Shown here in pieces: positions 35,349 through 42,734 of a stretch of 64,000 bases of DNA. Below the pieces are notes generated by a model. That model was not told where the DNA came from. It saw only the letters and a program-made list of their open reading frames with translations, and made no database searches. Origin of the DNA: an uncultured Chloroflexota bacterium (GTDB taxonomy: Bacteria; Chloroflexota; UBA11872). Numbering within the stretch: position 1 is the stretch's first letter; each line of letters opens with the position of its first letter. The stretch spans positions 1,360,472 to 1,424,471 of the forward strand of contig OY282448.1 in NCBI GenBank assembly GCA_958296175.1, written 5' to 3'. A program made the translations under genes and the position numbers.

Positions 35349-38300
35349 ATGGCGCGCAGGCGGAGGGCTGGGCGGCGGGGGGCTGGGAAGAAGGTGGTGG
35401 GGGCTTTGCGGCATGGGGGGGCTTCTCGGGCGAATATTCCTACGGCGGAGGATCAGGCTTTGGTGGCGGATGCGGAGCGGGGGGCGATTCGGGCGGCTTA
35501 CGAGCGGCGCAATCCGGACTTGGACCCGCAGCTGGTCTGGCGCGGCAAAGACGTGGGGGACCCGGCGCCGCTGGAGGTTATGGCGGCGCCGTTGTACATC
35601 CAGGAGAAAATCAAGCCCCAGGTGTTGATCGACGACCTGCGGCGGCGCAGCGGCCAGCGGCGCGGCGCGGGCGGCGGCGGGGCCAGGCAGGGCAGCTTTA
35701 CGGACGTGTTCGCCGACTTCAACGGCCTGCCCGACGGCGCAGAACGCACCGACTTCTACCAGCACCAGGCCAACTGGTCCAACCGCATGATCCTGGGCGA
35801 CAGCTTGCAGGCGATGGCCTCCCTGGCCGAGCGCGAGAGCCTGCGCGGCCAGGTGCAGTGCATCTACCTCGACCCGCCCTACGGCATCAAGTTCAATTCC
35901 AACTTCCAGTGGTCCACCACCAGCCGCGACGTGCGCGACGGCAAGCGCGAGCACGTCACGCGCGAGCCGGAGCAGGTGAAAGCCTTTCGCGACACCTGGC
36001 GCGACGGGATTCACTCCTACCTGTCCTACCTGCGCGACCGCCTGACCGTGGCGCGGGATCTGTTGACCGAGAGCGGCTCGATCTTCGTGCAGATCGGCGA
36101 CGAGAACGTGCACCGCGTGCGTGCGGTGATGGATGAGGTATTCGGGGATGAGAATTTTGTTTCGCTGATCACAATTCGAAAAACAACAAGTGAAGGGGGC
36201 AGTTTTCTCGGGGCAACGACGGACTTTATCCTTTGGTATGGCAAGAGCGTATCCCAAACAAAGTTCAGGGCTATCTACAGCCCTCGGAGCGATAATGCAG
36301 AGAGCCGATACTCTAAGATCGGTTTGGATAGCCGGGCGTATAGATTGGACAACATCACAAGTTCTCGCCCCGCAGGTGAGGGAGATGTAACATCGTTTGT
36401 TTGGAACGGACGAAAGTTCGATCCAGGTAACGGGACGTTCAAGACAACGGAAGACGGACTTCGCCGTTTAGACATCGCAGATAGATTGTATGCTTCAGCA
36501 CGCGGTAAGCTAAACTATCGCAGGTTTCAAGACGATTTCAGCATTGCAATAACTAATAATCTTTGGGGCGATATTAGCGGCGCTGTACAAAGCCGTTCAG
36601 ACCCAAAGATTTACGTGGTACAGACGTCCACTCAGGCAATCGAACGCTGCATCCTGATGACCACCGACCCCGGCGATCTGGTGCTCGATCCCACCTGCGG
36701 CGCCGGCACCACGGCCTACGTGGCCGAGCAGTGGGGGCGGCGCTGGATCACCATCGACACTTCGCGCGTGGCGCTGGCGTTGGCGCGCATGCGGCTGATG
36801 GGGGCGCGCTATCCCTGGTATCTGCTGGCCGACAGCGCGGCGGGGCAGCAGCAACTGGCCGCCGTCGAGCGCCGCGAGCCATCGACTGCGCCGACGCATG
36901 ACGACGTGCGCCAGGGGTTCGTCTACCGCCGCGTGCCGCACGTCACGCTGCGCGCCATTGCCAACAACGCCGAAATCGACGTCATCTGGGAACAGCGGCA
37001 GCCGCCGGTGGAGCGCGCGCTGTGCGAGCTGAATCGGGCGCTGCGCGGCCACGGGACGCCGTTCGAGGTTGCCAGCGGCGGGCGCGCGGGGCGGCGCATC
37101 GACTTCACGGCGCACGGCGAGGCGTCCGAGGCGCTGCCGTCCGGCGAATCCGCCCCCGCCGCCGGCCTGCTGGAATGGGAAGTCCCGCGCCAGCCGCCGT
37201 CCGACTGGACCGCGGCCGCGCGCGAGCCGCTGGCGCGGTTCTGGGAGGCCCGCCAGGCGCGGCAGCGAGAGATCGACGCCTCCATCGCGGCGCGCGCGGA
37301 CTACGAATATCTCTACGACCAGCCCTACGACGACCGCGGGGTGGTGCGCGTGGCGGGGCCGTTCACGGTGGAGAGCCTGTCGCCGCACCGCATCCTGGGC
37401 GTGGACGAACACGGCGAACTGATCGACGCCTTCGCCGAAACCCCCGGGCACTACGGCGAACCCCAGGACTTCGGCAGCATCATCCTGGACAACCTGCGCC
37501 GCGCCGGCGTTCAGCAGGCGCACAAGGAAGGCAAGATCGACTTCACCTCGCTGGAACCGCGGCCGGGGCGCTGGGTCTGCGCGGTGGGCGCGTTCGAGAG
37601 CGGGCCGTGGACGGGAGACGCGGGGAGCGGCGGGGGCAGCCGCCGCGCGGGGATATTCATCGGTCCCGAGTTCGGCACGGTGGCGCGCGTCGACCTGGTG
37701 GAGGCGGCGCACGAGGCGGCCGAGGCCAAGCTCGACCTGCTGATTGCCTGCGCCTTCAATTACGAGGCGCACACTACCGAGCTCGACACGCTGGGCCGCA
37801 TTCCCATCCTGAAAGCGCGCATGAACGCCGACCTGCACATGGCCGGCGCGCTGAAGGAAACGAACCGCGCGAACTTGTTCGTCATCTTTGGCGAGCCGGA
37901 TATCGACGCGGTCAGCGGCCAGTGGCTGACGACCAGCAGCGGCGCGCCCGCGGCGAACTGCGCGCTGGTGCAAGAGCTGTCGGGCCTCGGCACGCTGGAG
38001 GCCATCAACGAGGCCGGGCACGACGGTTTGGCGCGCCTCTGCGAGGGTTCCGCGGGCGGAGCGCGGCGGTCGGGCCGCATGGACGCGCCGGGCGGCGGCG
38101 GGGTTCCTGCCGACGGCGCGGCGTCTGGGGACGCCGCCGCCCGCGCCCAGCGGCTGGCGGCCGATGCGGGCGGGGAGCGCTGGACGGACGCGCAACTGGA
38201 GGCCGGGCGCGCGGCGGTGGAGAAGCTGACGGCGGCGGATTTTCCGCTGGCGCTGACTTCGGAGCCGTGGATGCAGGTCACGGTCAAGGGCGTGGACGTG

Positions 38301-38594
38301 TTCGACCCCGCCAGCGGGGAGGTGCGGAGCAACGACACCGACGAGATTGCCTGCTGGTTCATCGATACGGATTACGACTCGGAAAGCTTCTTCGTGCGCC
38401 AGGCCTACTTCCTGGGCGCCAACGACCCCTACAAGGCGCTGAAAACCACGCTGAAGTCCGAGATCGACCGCGAAGCCTGGGAGTCCCTGCGCAGCGCCGT
38501 CTCGCAGCCTTTCCAACGCCCGGCCTCCGGCCGCATCGCCGTAAAAGTCATCAACCACCTGGGCGACGAGGTGATGAAAGTGTTCGGCGTGTAA
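35349..38594 (+). CDS. large beta-class adenine DNA methyltransferase (type III Mod-like)
   Basis: Site-specific methyltransferase of 1081 residues. NIPTAEDQALVADAE and DPQLVWRGKDV near the N-terminus are typical of Mod proteins that accompany large Res-like partners. Catalytic motif IV is DPPYG (residue 175), the SAM-binding motif I is DPTCGAGTT (about 447), giving the beta order IV-recognition region-I. Bases 36130-36620 (about residues 260-424), where the recognition domain lies, are clearly AT-rich against very GC-rich flanks. The remaining 600 residues are an extra C-terminal region ending in a coupling-like segment (WFIDTDYDSESFFVRQAYF). AAGGAAG precedes the ATG. Confidence 0.87.
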   Translation: MARRRRAGRRGAGKKVVGALRHGGASRANIPTAEDQALVADAERGAIRAAYERRNPDLDPQLVWRGKDVGDPAPLEVMAAPLYIQEKIKPQVLIDDLRRRSGQRRGAGGGGARQGSFTDVFADFNGLPDGAERTDFYQHQANWSNRMILGDSLQAMASLAERESLRGQVQCIYLDPPYGIKFNSNFQWSTTSRDVRDGKREHVTREPEQVKAFRDTWRDGIHSYLSYLRDRLTVARDLLTESGSIFVQIGDENVHRVRAVMDEVFGDENFVSLITIRKTTSEGGSFLGATTDFILWYGKSVSQTKFRAIYSPRSDNAESRYSKIGLDSRAYRLDNITSSRPAGEGDVTSFVWNGRKFDPGNGTFKTTEDGLRRLDIADRLYASARGKLNYRRFQDDFSIAITNNLWGDISGAVQSRSDPKIYVVQTSTQAIERCILMTTDPGDLVLDPTCGAGTTAYVAEQWGRRWITIDTSRVALALARMRLMGARYPWYLLADSAAGQQQLAAVERREPSTAPTHDDVRQGFVYRRVPHVTLRAIANNAEIDVIWEQRQPPVERALCELNRALRGHGTPFEVASGGRAGRRIDFTAHGEASEALPSGESAPAAGLLEWEVPRQPPSDWTAAAREPLARFWEARQARQREIDASIAARADYEYLYDQPYDDRGVVRVAGPFTVESLSPHRILGVDEHGELIDAFAETPGHYGEPQDFGSIILDNLRRAGVQQAHKEGKIDFTSLEPRPGRWVCAVGAFESGPWTGDAGSGGGSRRAGIFIGPEFGTVARVDLVEAAHEAAEAKLDLLIACAFNYEAHTTELDTLGRIPILKARMNADLHMAGALKETNRANLFVIFGEPDIDAVSGQWLTTSSGAPAANCALVQELSGLGTLEAINEAGHDGLARLCEGSAGGARRSGRMDAPGGGGVPADGAASGDAAARAQRLAADAGGERWTDAQLEAGRAAVEKLTAADFPLALTSEPWMQVTVKGVDVFDPASGEVRSNDTDEIACWFIDTDYDSESFFVRQAYFLGANDPYKALKTTLKSEIDREAWESLRSAVSQPFQRPASGRIAVKVINHLGDEVMKVFGV

Positions 38595-38671
38595 ACGCCA
38601 AACGCCGGTGCCAGACGCGGCGCGCGGCCAGTGGCGGTGATAAAAGCGTTCGGCGCGTAAGCGCCAAACGC
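38570..38671 (+). repeat. duplicated stop-codon hairpin at the end of the methyltransferase gene
   Basis: The last codons and stop (38570-38605) recur 66 bases later (38636-38671). Both copies fold into a hairpin with loop GTAA, which contains the TAA. Stem 1 is GTTCGGCGT/ACGCCAAAC; stem 2 is CGTTCGGCGC/GCGCCAAACG. The copies differ at one stem pair, T-A against C-G, a compensating change. Confidence 0.75.
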
Positions 38672-38749
38672 TTGGCGGTCCAGGGCCCGAGCCCAGCGGC
38701 GCGCGGCACCCAAAAGAGCCGCAGCAGAAAAGGCAAGCACCCGGCGGCC

Positions 38750-38902
38750 CCCCTCTCCCCGCCGCCCGACCGGTCTGCGACGACCTGCGGCGGACCTGTT
38801 CTTTCCCCTCTCCCCGCCGCCCGACCGGTCGGCGACGATCTGCGGCGGACCTGTTCTTTCCCCTCTCCCCGCCGCCGGCGGGGAGAGGGTTAGGGTGAGG
38901 GG
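38750..38902 (+). repeat. 55-bp tandem repeat ending in a REP-like palindrome, family A
   Basis: CCCCTCTCCCCGCCGCCCGA starts at 38750 and again at 38805; a third partial unit at 38860 continues into GGCGGGGAGAGGG and TTAGGGTGAGGGG. The inner part GGCGGACCTGTTCTTT is identical in both full units. With the hairpins above, this explains nearly all of the 366-base gap before the next gene. Confidence 0.85.
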
Positions 38903-38960
38903 CGTCCGCGGCGTATTACACTGGCGGCGAGGCGATGAGGGACGAGCACGGAGGCTCGCC

Positions 38961-39209
38961 ATGGCAGTGTTGTCAAAAGAAATCGCCGCCTACGAGCGGA
39001 TGCGCGAAACGCTGGAGGCCGAGTCCTTCGGCATGTGGGTCGTGGTGTACGAAGAGCGGCTCGTGGGCAGGTACGCGTCCTTCGAGAACGCCGCGGAGAG
39101 CGCCGTGCAGCGGTTCGGGCGCGGGGCGTATCTGATTCGCCAGGTCGGCGCGCCGCCGCCCACGTTCCCGGCCTCGCTGCTGCACCGCCCGGTGTTCGCC
39201 AACGACTGA
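38961..39209 (+). CDS. small DUF5678-like protein, copy B
   Basis: An 82-residue paralog of the protein at 33358, same length and no gaps: LSKEIAAYERMRETLEAE, then SFENAAESAVQRFGRGAYLI and GAPPPTFPASLLHRPV. ATG at 38961 follows GGAGG by six bases. No aspartyl protease follows it; the next gene is a metallophosphoesterase. TTACACT at 38916 may be a -10 element. Copies A and B bracket the protease, DUF and methyltransferase genes. Confidence 0.78.
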   Translation: MAVLSKEIAAYERMRETLEAESFGMWVVVYEERLVGRYASFENAAESAVQRFGRGAYLIRQVGAPPPTFPASLLHRPVFAND

Positions 39210-39378
39210 GCGCGAAGCGCCGGGTCGACCGGGACGCGCCGCGGCCACCCGAAACGAGTCTGCGCTGTCGAACACGGCCGACCTGCGTCAGGGGTGCAGG
39301 GCCGCCGCGGCGCGCGGGCGCGGCCTGCTGCTGCGCGCCGCGGGCGGCCTGGGGTTCGGGTGGACGGGGCCGGCGTCG

Positions 39379-40263
39379 GTGCGGCGAATCGAGCTGGAGG
39401 TCCCGCAGGCGGGGCTGCCGCGGGCGCTGGACGGGCTGCGGGTGCTGCTGGTGTCGGACCTGCACGTGGACAGGGAGCGGCATGCGGCGCTGAAGGTGCT
39501 GGACGGTCTGGCCGGGGCGCGGCCGGACGTGCTGGCGGCCGTGGGCGATCTGGTGGACCACGCGCGGTTGGTTCCCGCCGTGGGCGCGCGGCTGGCCAGG
39601 ATAGAGGCGCGCGCGGGCGCGTTTGCGGTGTGGGGGAATCACGACGCCTTTGGCCGGCCCGAAGGCGCCGCCCCGCGCTGGCTGCGGGAGGAGGCGCGGC
39701 CGCTGCGCGCCATGGCGGCGGGGCTGGCCGCGCACGGGGTGCGCGTGCTGACCAACCAGTCGGCGCGCGTGACGGTCCGCGGGGTTCCCGTGCAGATTGT
39801 GGGCGCGGGCGAGCCGTCGGTGGGTCTGCACGACCTGGACGCGGCGTTCGCGGGGCTGGACCCCGACGTCTACACGCTGCTGATTGCGCACAATCCGGAC
39901 ACGGCCTTTGCGCTGGGCGGCCGCCGCGCGGATCTGGTGCTGAGCGGCCACACGCACGGCGGCCAGATCGTGCCGCCGCTGCTGGGGCCGCTGACGCTGC
40001 GCACCTACCGCAGTCTGCCCAAACCCTGCGGCCTGATGTACGTGCATGGGCGTCCGCTGCTGGTCTCGGCGGGCGTGGGCACGTCGGGCGTGCCGCTGCG
40101 CTTCAACGCGCCGGGGGACGTGATGGAGGTGACGCTGAAGGCTGGCGGCGGGGGGAGCGCGGCGCGGCTGGACGCTGGCCGCGAACCGCCGTCTGCGAGC
40201 CGATATCCGCGCACCGCGAGCCGCGCAGCCCTGGCGTCTGACCGCGGGGCGCCTGGCGGCTAG
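39379..40263 (+). CDS. metallophosphoesterase (YkuE-like)
   Basis: Calcineurin-like phosphoesterase with a two-metal site. Motifs in order are VLLVSDLHVDRE (D-x-H), AVGDLVDH (G-D), WGNHDAFG (G-N-H-D), and SGHTHGGQIVPPLLG (G-H-x-H). The last is the signature of YkuE/YaeI-type enzymes on cell-surface lipid or nucleotide substrates. GTG 39379 gives 294 residues; the frame continues upstream into an Ala/Gly-rich stretch that could encode an N-terminal hydrophobic leader. It converges with the next gene and shares a CTAG at the stop codons. Confidence 0.85.
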   Translation: MRRIELEVPQAGLPRALDGLRVLLVSDLHVDRERHAALKVLDGLAGARPDVLAAVGDLVDHARLVPAVGARLARIEARAGAFAVWGNHDAFGRPEGAAPRWLREEARPLRAMAAGLAAHGVRVLTNQSARVTVRGVPVQIVGAGEPSVGLHDLDAAFAGLDPDVYTLLIAHNPDTAFALGGRRADLVLSGHTHGGQIVPPLLGPLTLRTYRSLPKPCGLMYVHGRPLLVSAGVGTSGVPLRFNAPGDVMEVTLKAGGGGSAARLDAGREPPSASRYPRTASRAALASDRGAPGG

Positions 40264-41426
40264 AGCGTCCCCAACGCCTGGTGCGTGAATTGGAACAGGC
40301 GCCACATGCCGGGGGCGAAGGAGCCCAGCAGGACGGGGGGTGAGAGGTCGGGGGTTGCGAGCTGGGCGTGTTGGATGACGTCCAGCAAGGCCAGCCGCGC
40401 GCGCGGTTCGCCGCCCAGCCGCTGGTAGATGCGCTGGGATTCCTGCGCGGGCACGTAGCGGTCGCCGCGGTCGTGGAGCAGGGCCAGGGGCGCCTGCAGG
40501 CCGTGCAGGTGGTTGCGGGGCGAGATGGACTCCAGCGCGCCGGGCAGCGCGGCGCGCACGCGCGCCGCCAGCCGGGTGACGGCGGCGGGGTTGCGGTTGG
40601 TCAGCAGCGCGTAGACGCGCTGCGCCTGGGGGCCGAGGGCGCGGGCGCGGCCGGCGGCCAGCTCCTGGGGGTCGGGGTCGGGCGTGTTTTGCGAGAACAG
40701 GCGGAACATGGCGTCGCGGTCGGCCGCGCGGGGCAGGCGGGTCAGCAGCGTGTTGCGCGTGACGAGCCACACGTAGGCGTCGGGCTGGTAAGGCTGGAAG
40801 CCGTCGTCGGTCTGGACGGTTTGCGTGGTGACGGCGCGGAGCATGGCTTCCAGGGAGTCGTAAGCGCCGACGGCGGCGACCAGGGCGGCGTCGGCGGCGA
40901 TGGCGGGGTCGGCCGCGGCCACTATGGCCAGGGAGCCGCCCATGCTGAAGCCGACGAACCCCACGCGGCTGGGGTCCACGGACGGCTGGCCGCTCAGCAC
41001 CTGGAAGCCGCGCACCAGCGCGCCGATGTCTTCGGGCAGCACGCGGTAGTTGACGTGGTCCAGGGCGTCGGGCACCAGCACCACGAAGCCGGCGCGCGCC
41101 AGGGCGCGGGCGAAGTCGATCATTGGCTGGTAGGCGCGGCCTTCGGGCACTACGCCGTTGACCAGGACGAGGCCGGGCGCCGCGCGCGCGTTCGGCGGCT
41201 GGTACAGGCTGGCGTGCAGCCGGTAGCCTTCGCGCGAGACGTAGGAAAGCTCGGTCAGCCGCGGCTCGGGTTGCGCGTCCAGCGGCGTGGGCGGCGCGCC
41301 GGGCACCACGGAGGCCAGCACGGCGGCGGTGCGAATGGCCGGCCCCAGCTCGCCGCGCAGTCCCACCACCAGGCCCAGGCAGGCCATGGCCAGGCCGAGG
41401 GCGATGAACGCGCGGGGGGCGATCAT
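40260..41426 (-). CDS. membrane-anchored or secreted alpha/beta hydrolase
   Basis: A 388-residue protein with one N-terminal hydrophobic segment (FIALGLAMACLGLVVGL, residues 7-23). The alpha/beta fold is shown by LVLVNGVVPEG, nucleophile elbow GFSMGGSLA (Ser about 165), LLHDRGDRYVPAQES with the acid, and VIQHAQ with the putative histidine. It resembles dienelactone-hydrolase/acetyl-esterase types. Substrate unknown. The stop is CTA on the plus strand and overlaps the phosphoesterase stop. Confidence 0.8.
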   Translation of the reverse strand: MIAPRAFIALGLAMACLGLVVGLRGELGPAIRTAAVLASVVPGAPPTPLDAQPEPRLTELSYVSREGYRLHASLYQPPNARAAPGLVLVNGVVPEGRAYQPMIDFARALARAGFVVLVPDALDHVNYRVLPEDIGALVRGFQVLSGQPSVDPSRVGFVGFSMGGSLAIVAAADPAIAADAALVAAVGAYDSLEAMLRAVTTQTVQTDDGFQPYQPDAYVWLVTRNTLLTRLPRAADRDAMFRLFSQNTPDPDPQELAAGRARALGPQAQRVYALLTNRNPAAVTRLAARVRAALPGALESISPRNHLHGLQAPLALLHDRGDRYVPAQESQRIYQRLGGEPRARLALLDVIQHAQLATPDLSPPVLLGSFAPGMWRLFQFTHQALGTL

Positions 41427-41533
41427 GGGCCGCGGCGCAGGCGCGCGCGGGGCGGGGTCCCAAGGCGTTCAGTCACGCGGTCATGCTCGGCCGCGGCGCA
41501 GGCGCGGCCGCGGGGGGGGCTGCGCGGCGCGCG

Positions 41534-42178
41534 TCAGGAGGCCTGGGCGTCCGAGGGAACCAGCGGCAGATTGGAGCGCTCGATTTCCATCTGTTCGCGC
41601 ACGCGGCGCGACTGGTTGATGACGTCCAGCATTTCCTGGATGCCGTCTTGTTCGAAGTAGCTGGAGGCGTAGCGCACGTAGGCCACCTCGTCGCGGGTGA
41701 CGAGCCGTTCCATGACCAGGGAGGCGACGCGCGCGGAGGCGACTTCGGACGCGCCGCTGTCGAGGACGCTGCGGTCGATGTCGTTGACGGTTGCTTCGGC
41801 CCAGGTGCTGGAGACGGCGGGGCGCTTGGCGCCGGCGACCATGATGGAGCGGTAGAGCTTGCCGCGGTTGAAGGGTTCGCTGCCGCCGCCGGCCTTGCGC
41901 ACGCGCACTTCCAGGTGAGCCAGGCGTTCGAGGGTTTCGAAGCGGAAGCTGCACGCGCCGCAGCGCCGCCGCCGCGCGGTGCCGGCGTCGGTGCGGGTGG
42001 ACGCTTGCACGCGGGCGTCGTCAGCGCCGCAGCGGGGGCAGACGTAGCTTTCGCGGCGTTCGTAGGTGGTGAAACGCGCCCCGCACGCCTCGCAGGCGCG
42101 CCGCCGCCGAATGGCCTGGCCGGCGTTCCGTGAGTCCACGACGTGGAGCCGCGGCGACTCGCACTGGACGCAGCGCAT
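41534..42178 (-). CDS. nrdR: NrdR-type repressor with a duplicated zinc ribbon
   Basis: Regulator of ribonucleotide reductase genes, with an N-terminal zinc ribbon and an ATP-cone. Cys3, 6, 29 and 32 form the usual ribbon with RRRR and RFTTYER. A second ribbon with Cys47, 50, 73 and 76 has identical spacing and RFETLER. The two are offset by exactly 44 residues. The ATP-cone follows (VRVRKAGGGSEPFNRGKLYR, then VASLVMERLV and VAYVRYASSYFEQDGI). Total length 214 against about 150-160 in the family. No ribonucleotide reductase gene is in the window. Confidence 0.9.
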   Translation of the reverse strand: MRCVQCESPRLHVVDSRNAGQAIRRRRACEACGARFTTYERRESYVCPRCGADDARVQASTRTDAGTARRRRCGACSFRFETLERLAHLEVRVRKAGGGSEPFNRGKLYRSIMVAGAKRPAVSSTWAEATVNDIDRSVLDSGASEVASARVASLVMERLVTRDEVAYVRYASSYFEQDGIQEMLDVINQSRRVREQMEIERSNLPLVPSDAQAS

Positions 42179-42208
42179 GGGTGTTCCCTTGGTGGGTATC
42201 CGTGGGGG

Positions 42209-42239
42209 AGTGTAGCAGGGGGGACGCTATATGTTGTGG
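42209..42239 (-). promoter_or_regulatory. NrdR box and -10 element upstream of nrdR
   Basis: ACGCTATATGTTGTGG (42224-42239) matches 13 of 16 positions of the NrdR box consensus as I recall it (ACACTATATATTGTGT type). TACACT on the minus strand (42209-42214) is a candidate -10, so the box would cover the -35 region, as expected for autorepression. The nrdR start is 46 bases from the box. Confidence 0.65.
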
Positions 42240-42247
42240 GATGGGGA

Positions 42248-42300
42248 ATGGGGATTGTGAATTGTGGATTGTGGATTGTGGATTGTGGATTGGGGATGGG
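42248..42300 (+). repeat. heptamer repeat array, left arm (ATTGTGG type)
   Basis: GGATTGTGAATTGTGGATTG and further ATTGTGG units repeat tandemly, ending ATTGGGG. The reverse complement of this array lies at 42604-42669. Between the arms are 300 bases with GGTGGTGCGGGC tandem units (42310-42360) and no convincing gene. Confidence 0.85.
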
Positions 42301-42603
42301 GCAGGCGGGCGGTGGTGCGGGCGGGTGGTGGTGCGGGCGGTGGTGCGGGCGGGTGGTCTCGGAACGCACCCTTCGCGCTGGCCCTCCCACGTGCGGGACC
42401 CGGTACCGGACACAGCAAGCGCCGCGCCTGCGGGAGGGGGGGGCGGTTCTCCCCTGTGCAAGACCCGGCGCTTTCGCTGCCTCCCAGGCCAGGTGGGGTC
42501 GCCGCAGGCCCTTCGGCACACGGGGCCAGCCGGCAACCGTCGCGGCGAGCCGCCGCCGCCCGCCGCCCGCCGCCCCCAGCCACAACCACAAACGCCCCTG
42601 CCC

Positions 42604-42669
42604 CCGCCCCAATCCCCAATCCCCAATCCACAATCCCAAATCCACAATCCCCAATCCACAATCCACAAT
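42604..42669 (+). repeat. heptamer repeat array, right arm (AATCCAC/AATCCCC type)
   Basis: CCCCAATCCCCAATCCCCAA, then CCACAATCCCAAATCCACAA and CCACAATCCACAATG. This is the inverted complement of the left arm, so a transcript through the region could form a long hairpin. The unit resembles the short tandemly repeated repetitive (STRR) heptamers of cyanobacteria in style; relatedness is not claimed. Confidence 0.85.
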
Positions 42670-42734
42670 GCTTGCCTTCCGCCGTCGTCAACTATCATCG
42701 GGCTCGTATCGACGTGTACGCGAGGAGCTGCCGC

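Noticed and set aside
36597..38558. A 653-residue minus-strand frame inside the methyltransferase gene
   Set aside because: Arginine/alanine-rich shadow with no domain features; the plus-strand methyltransferase explains the region.
42264..42734. A longer NYN protein beginning within the heptamer arrays
   Set aside because: The added residues are translated repeat DNA; TTG 42735 has a ribosome site and starts at the domain boundary.
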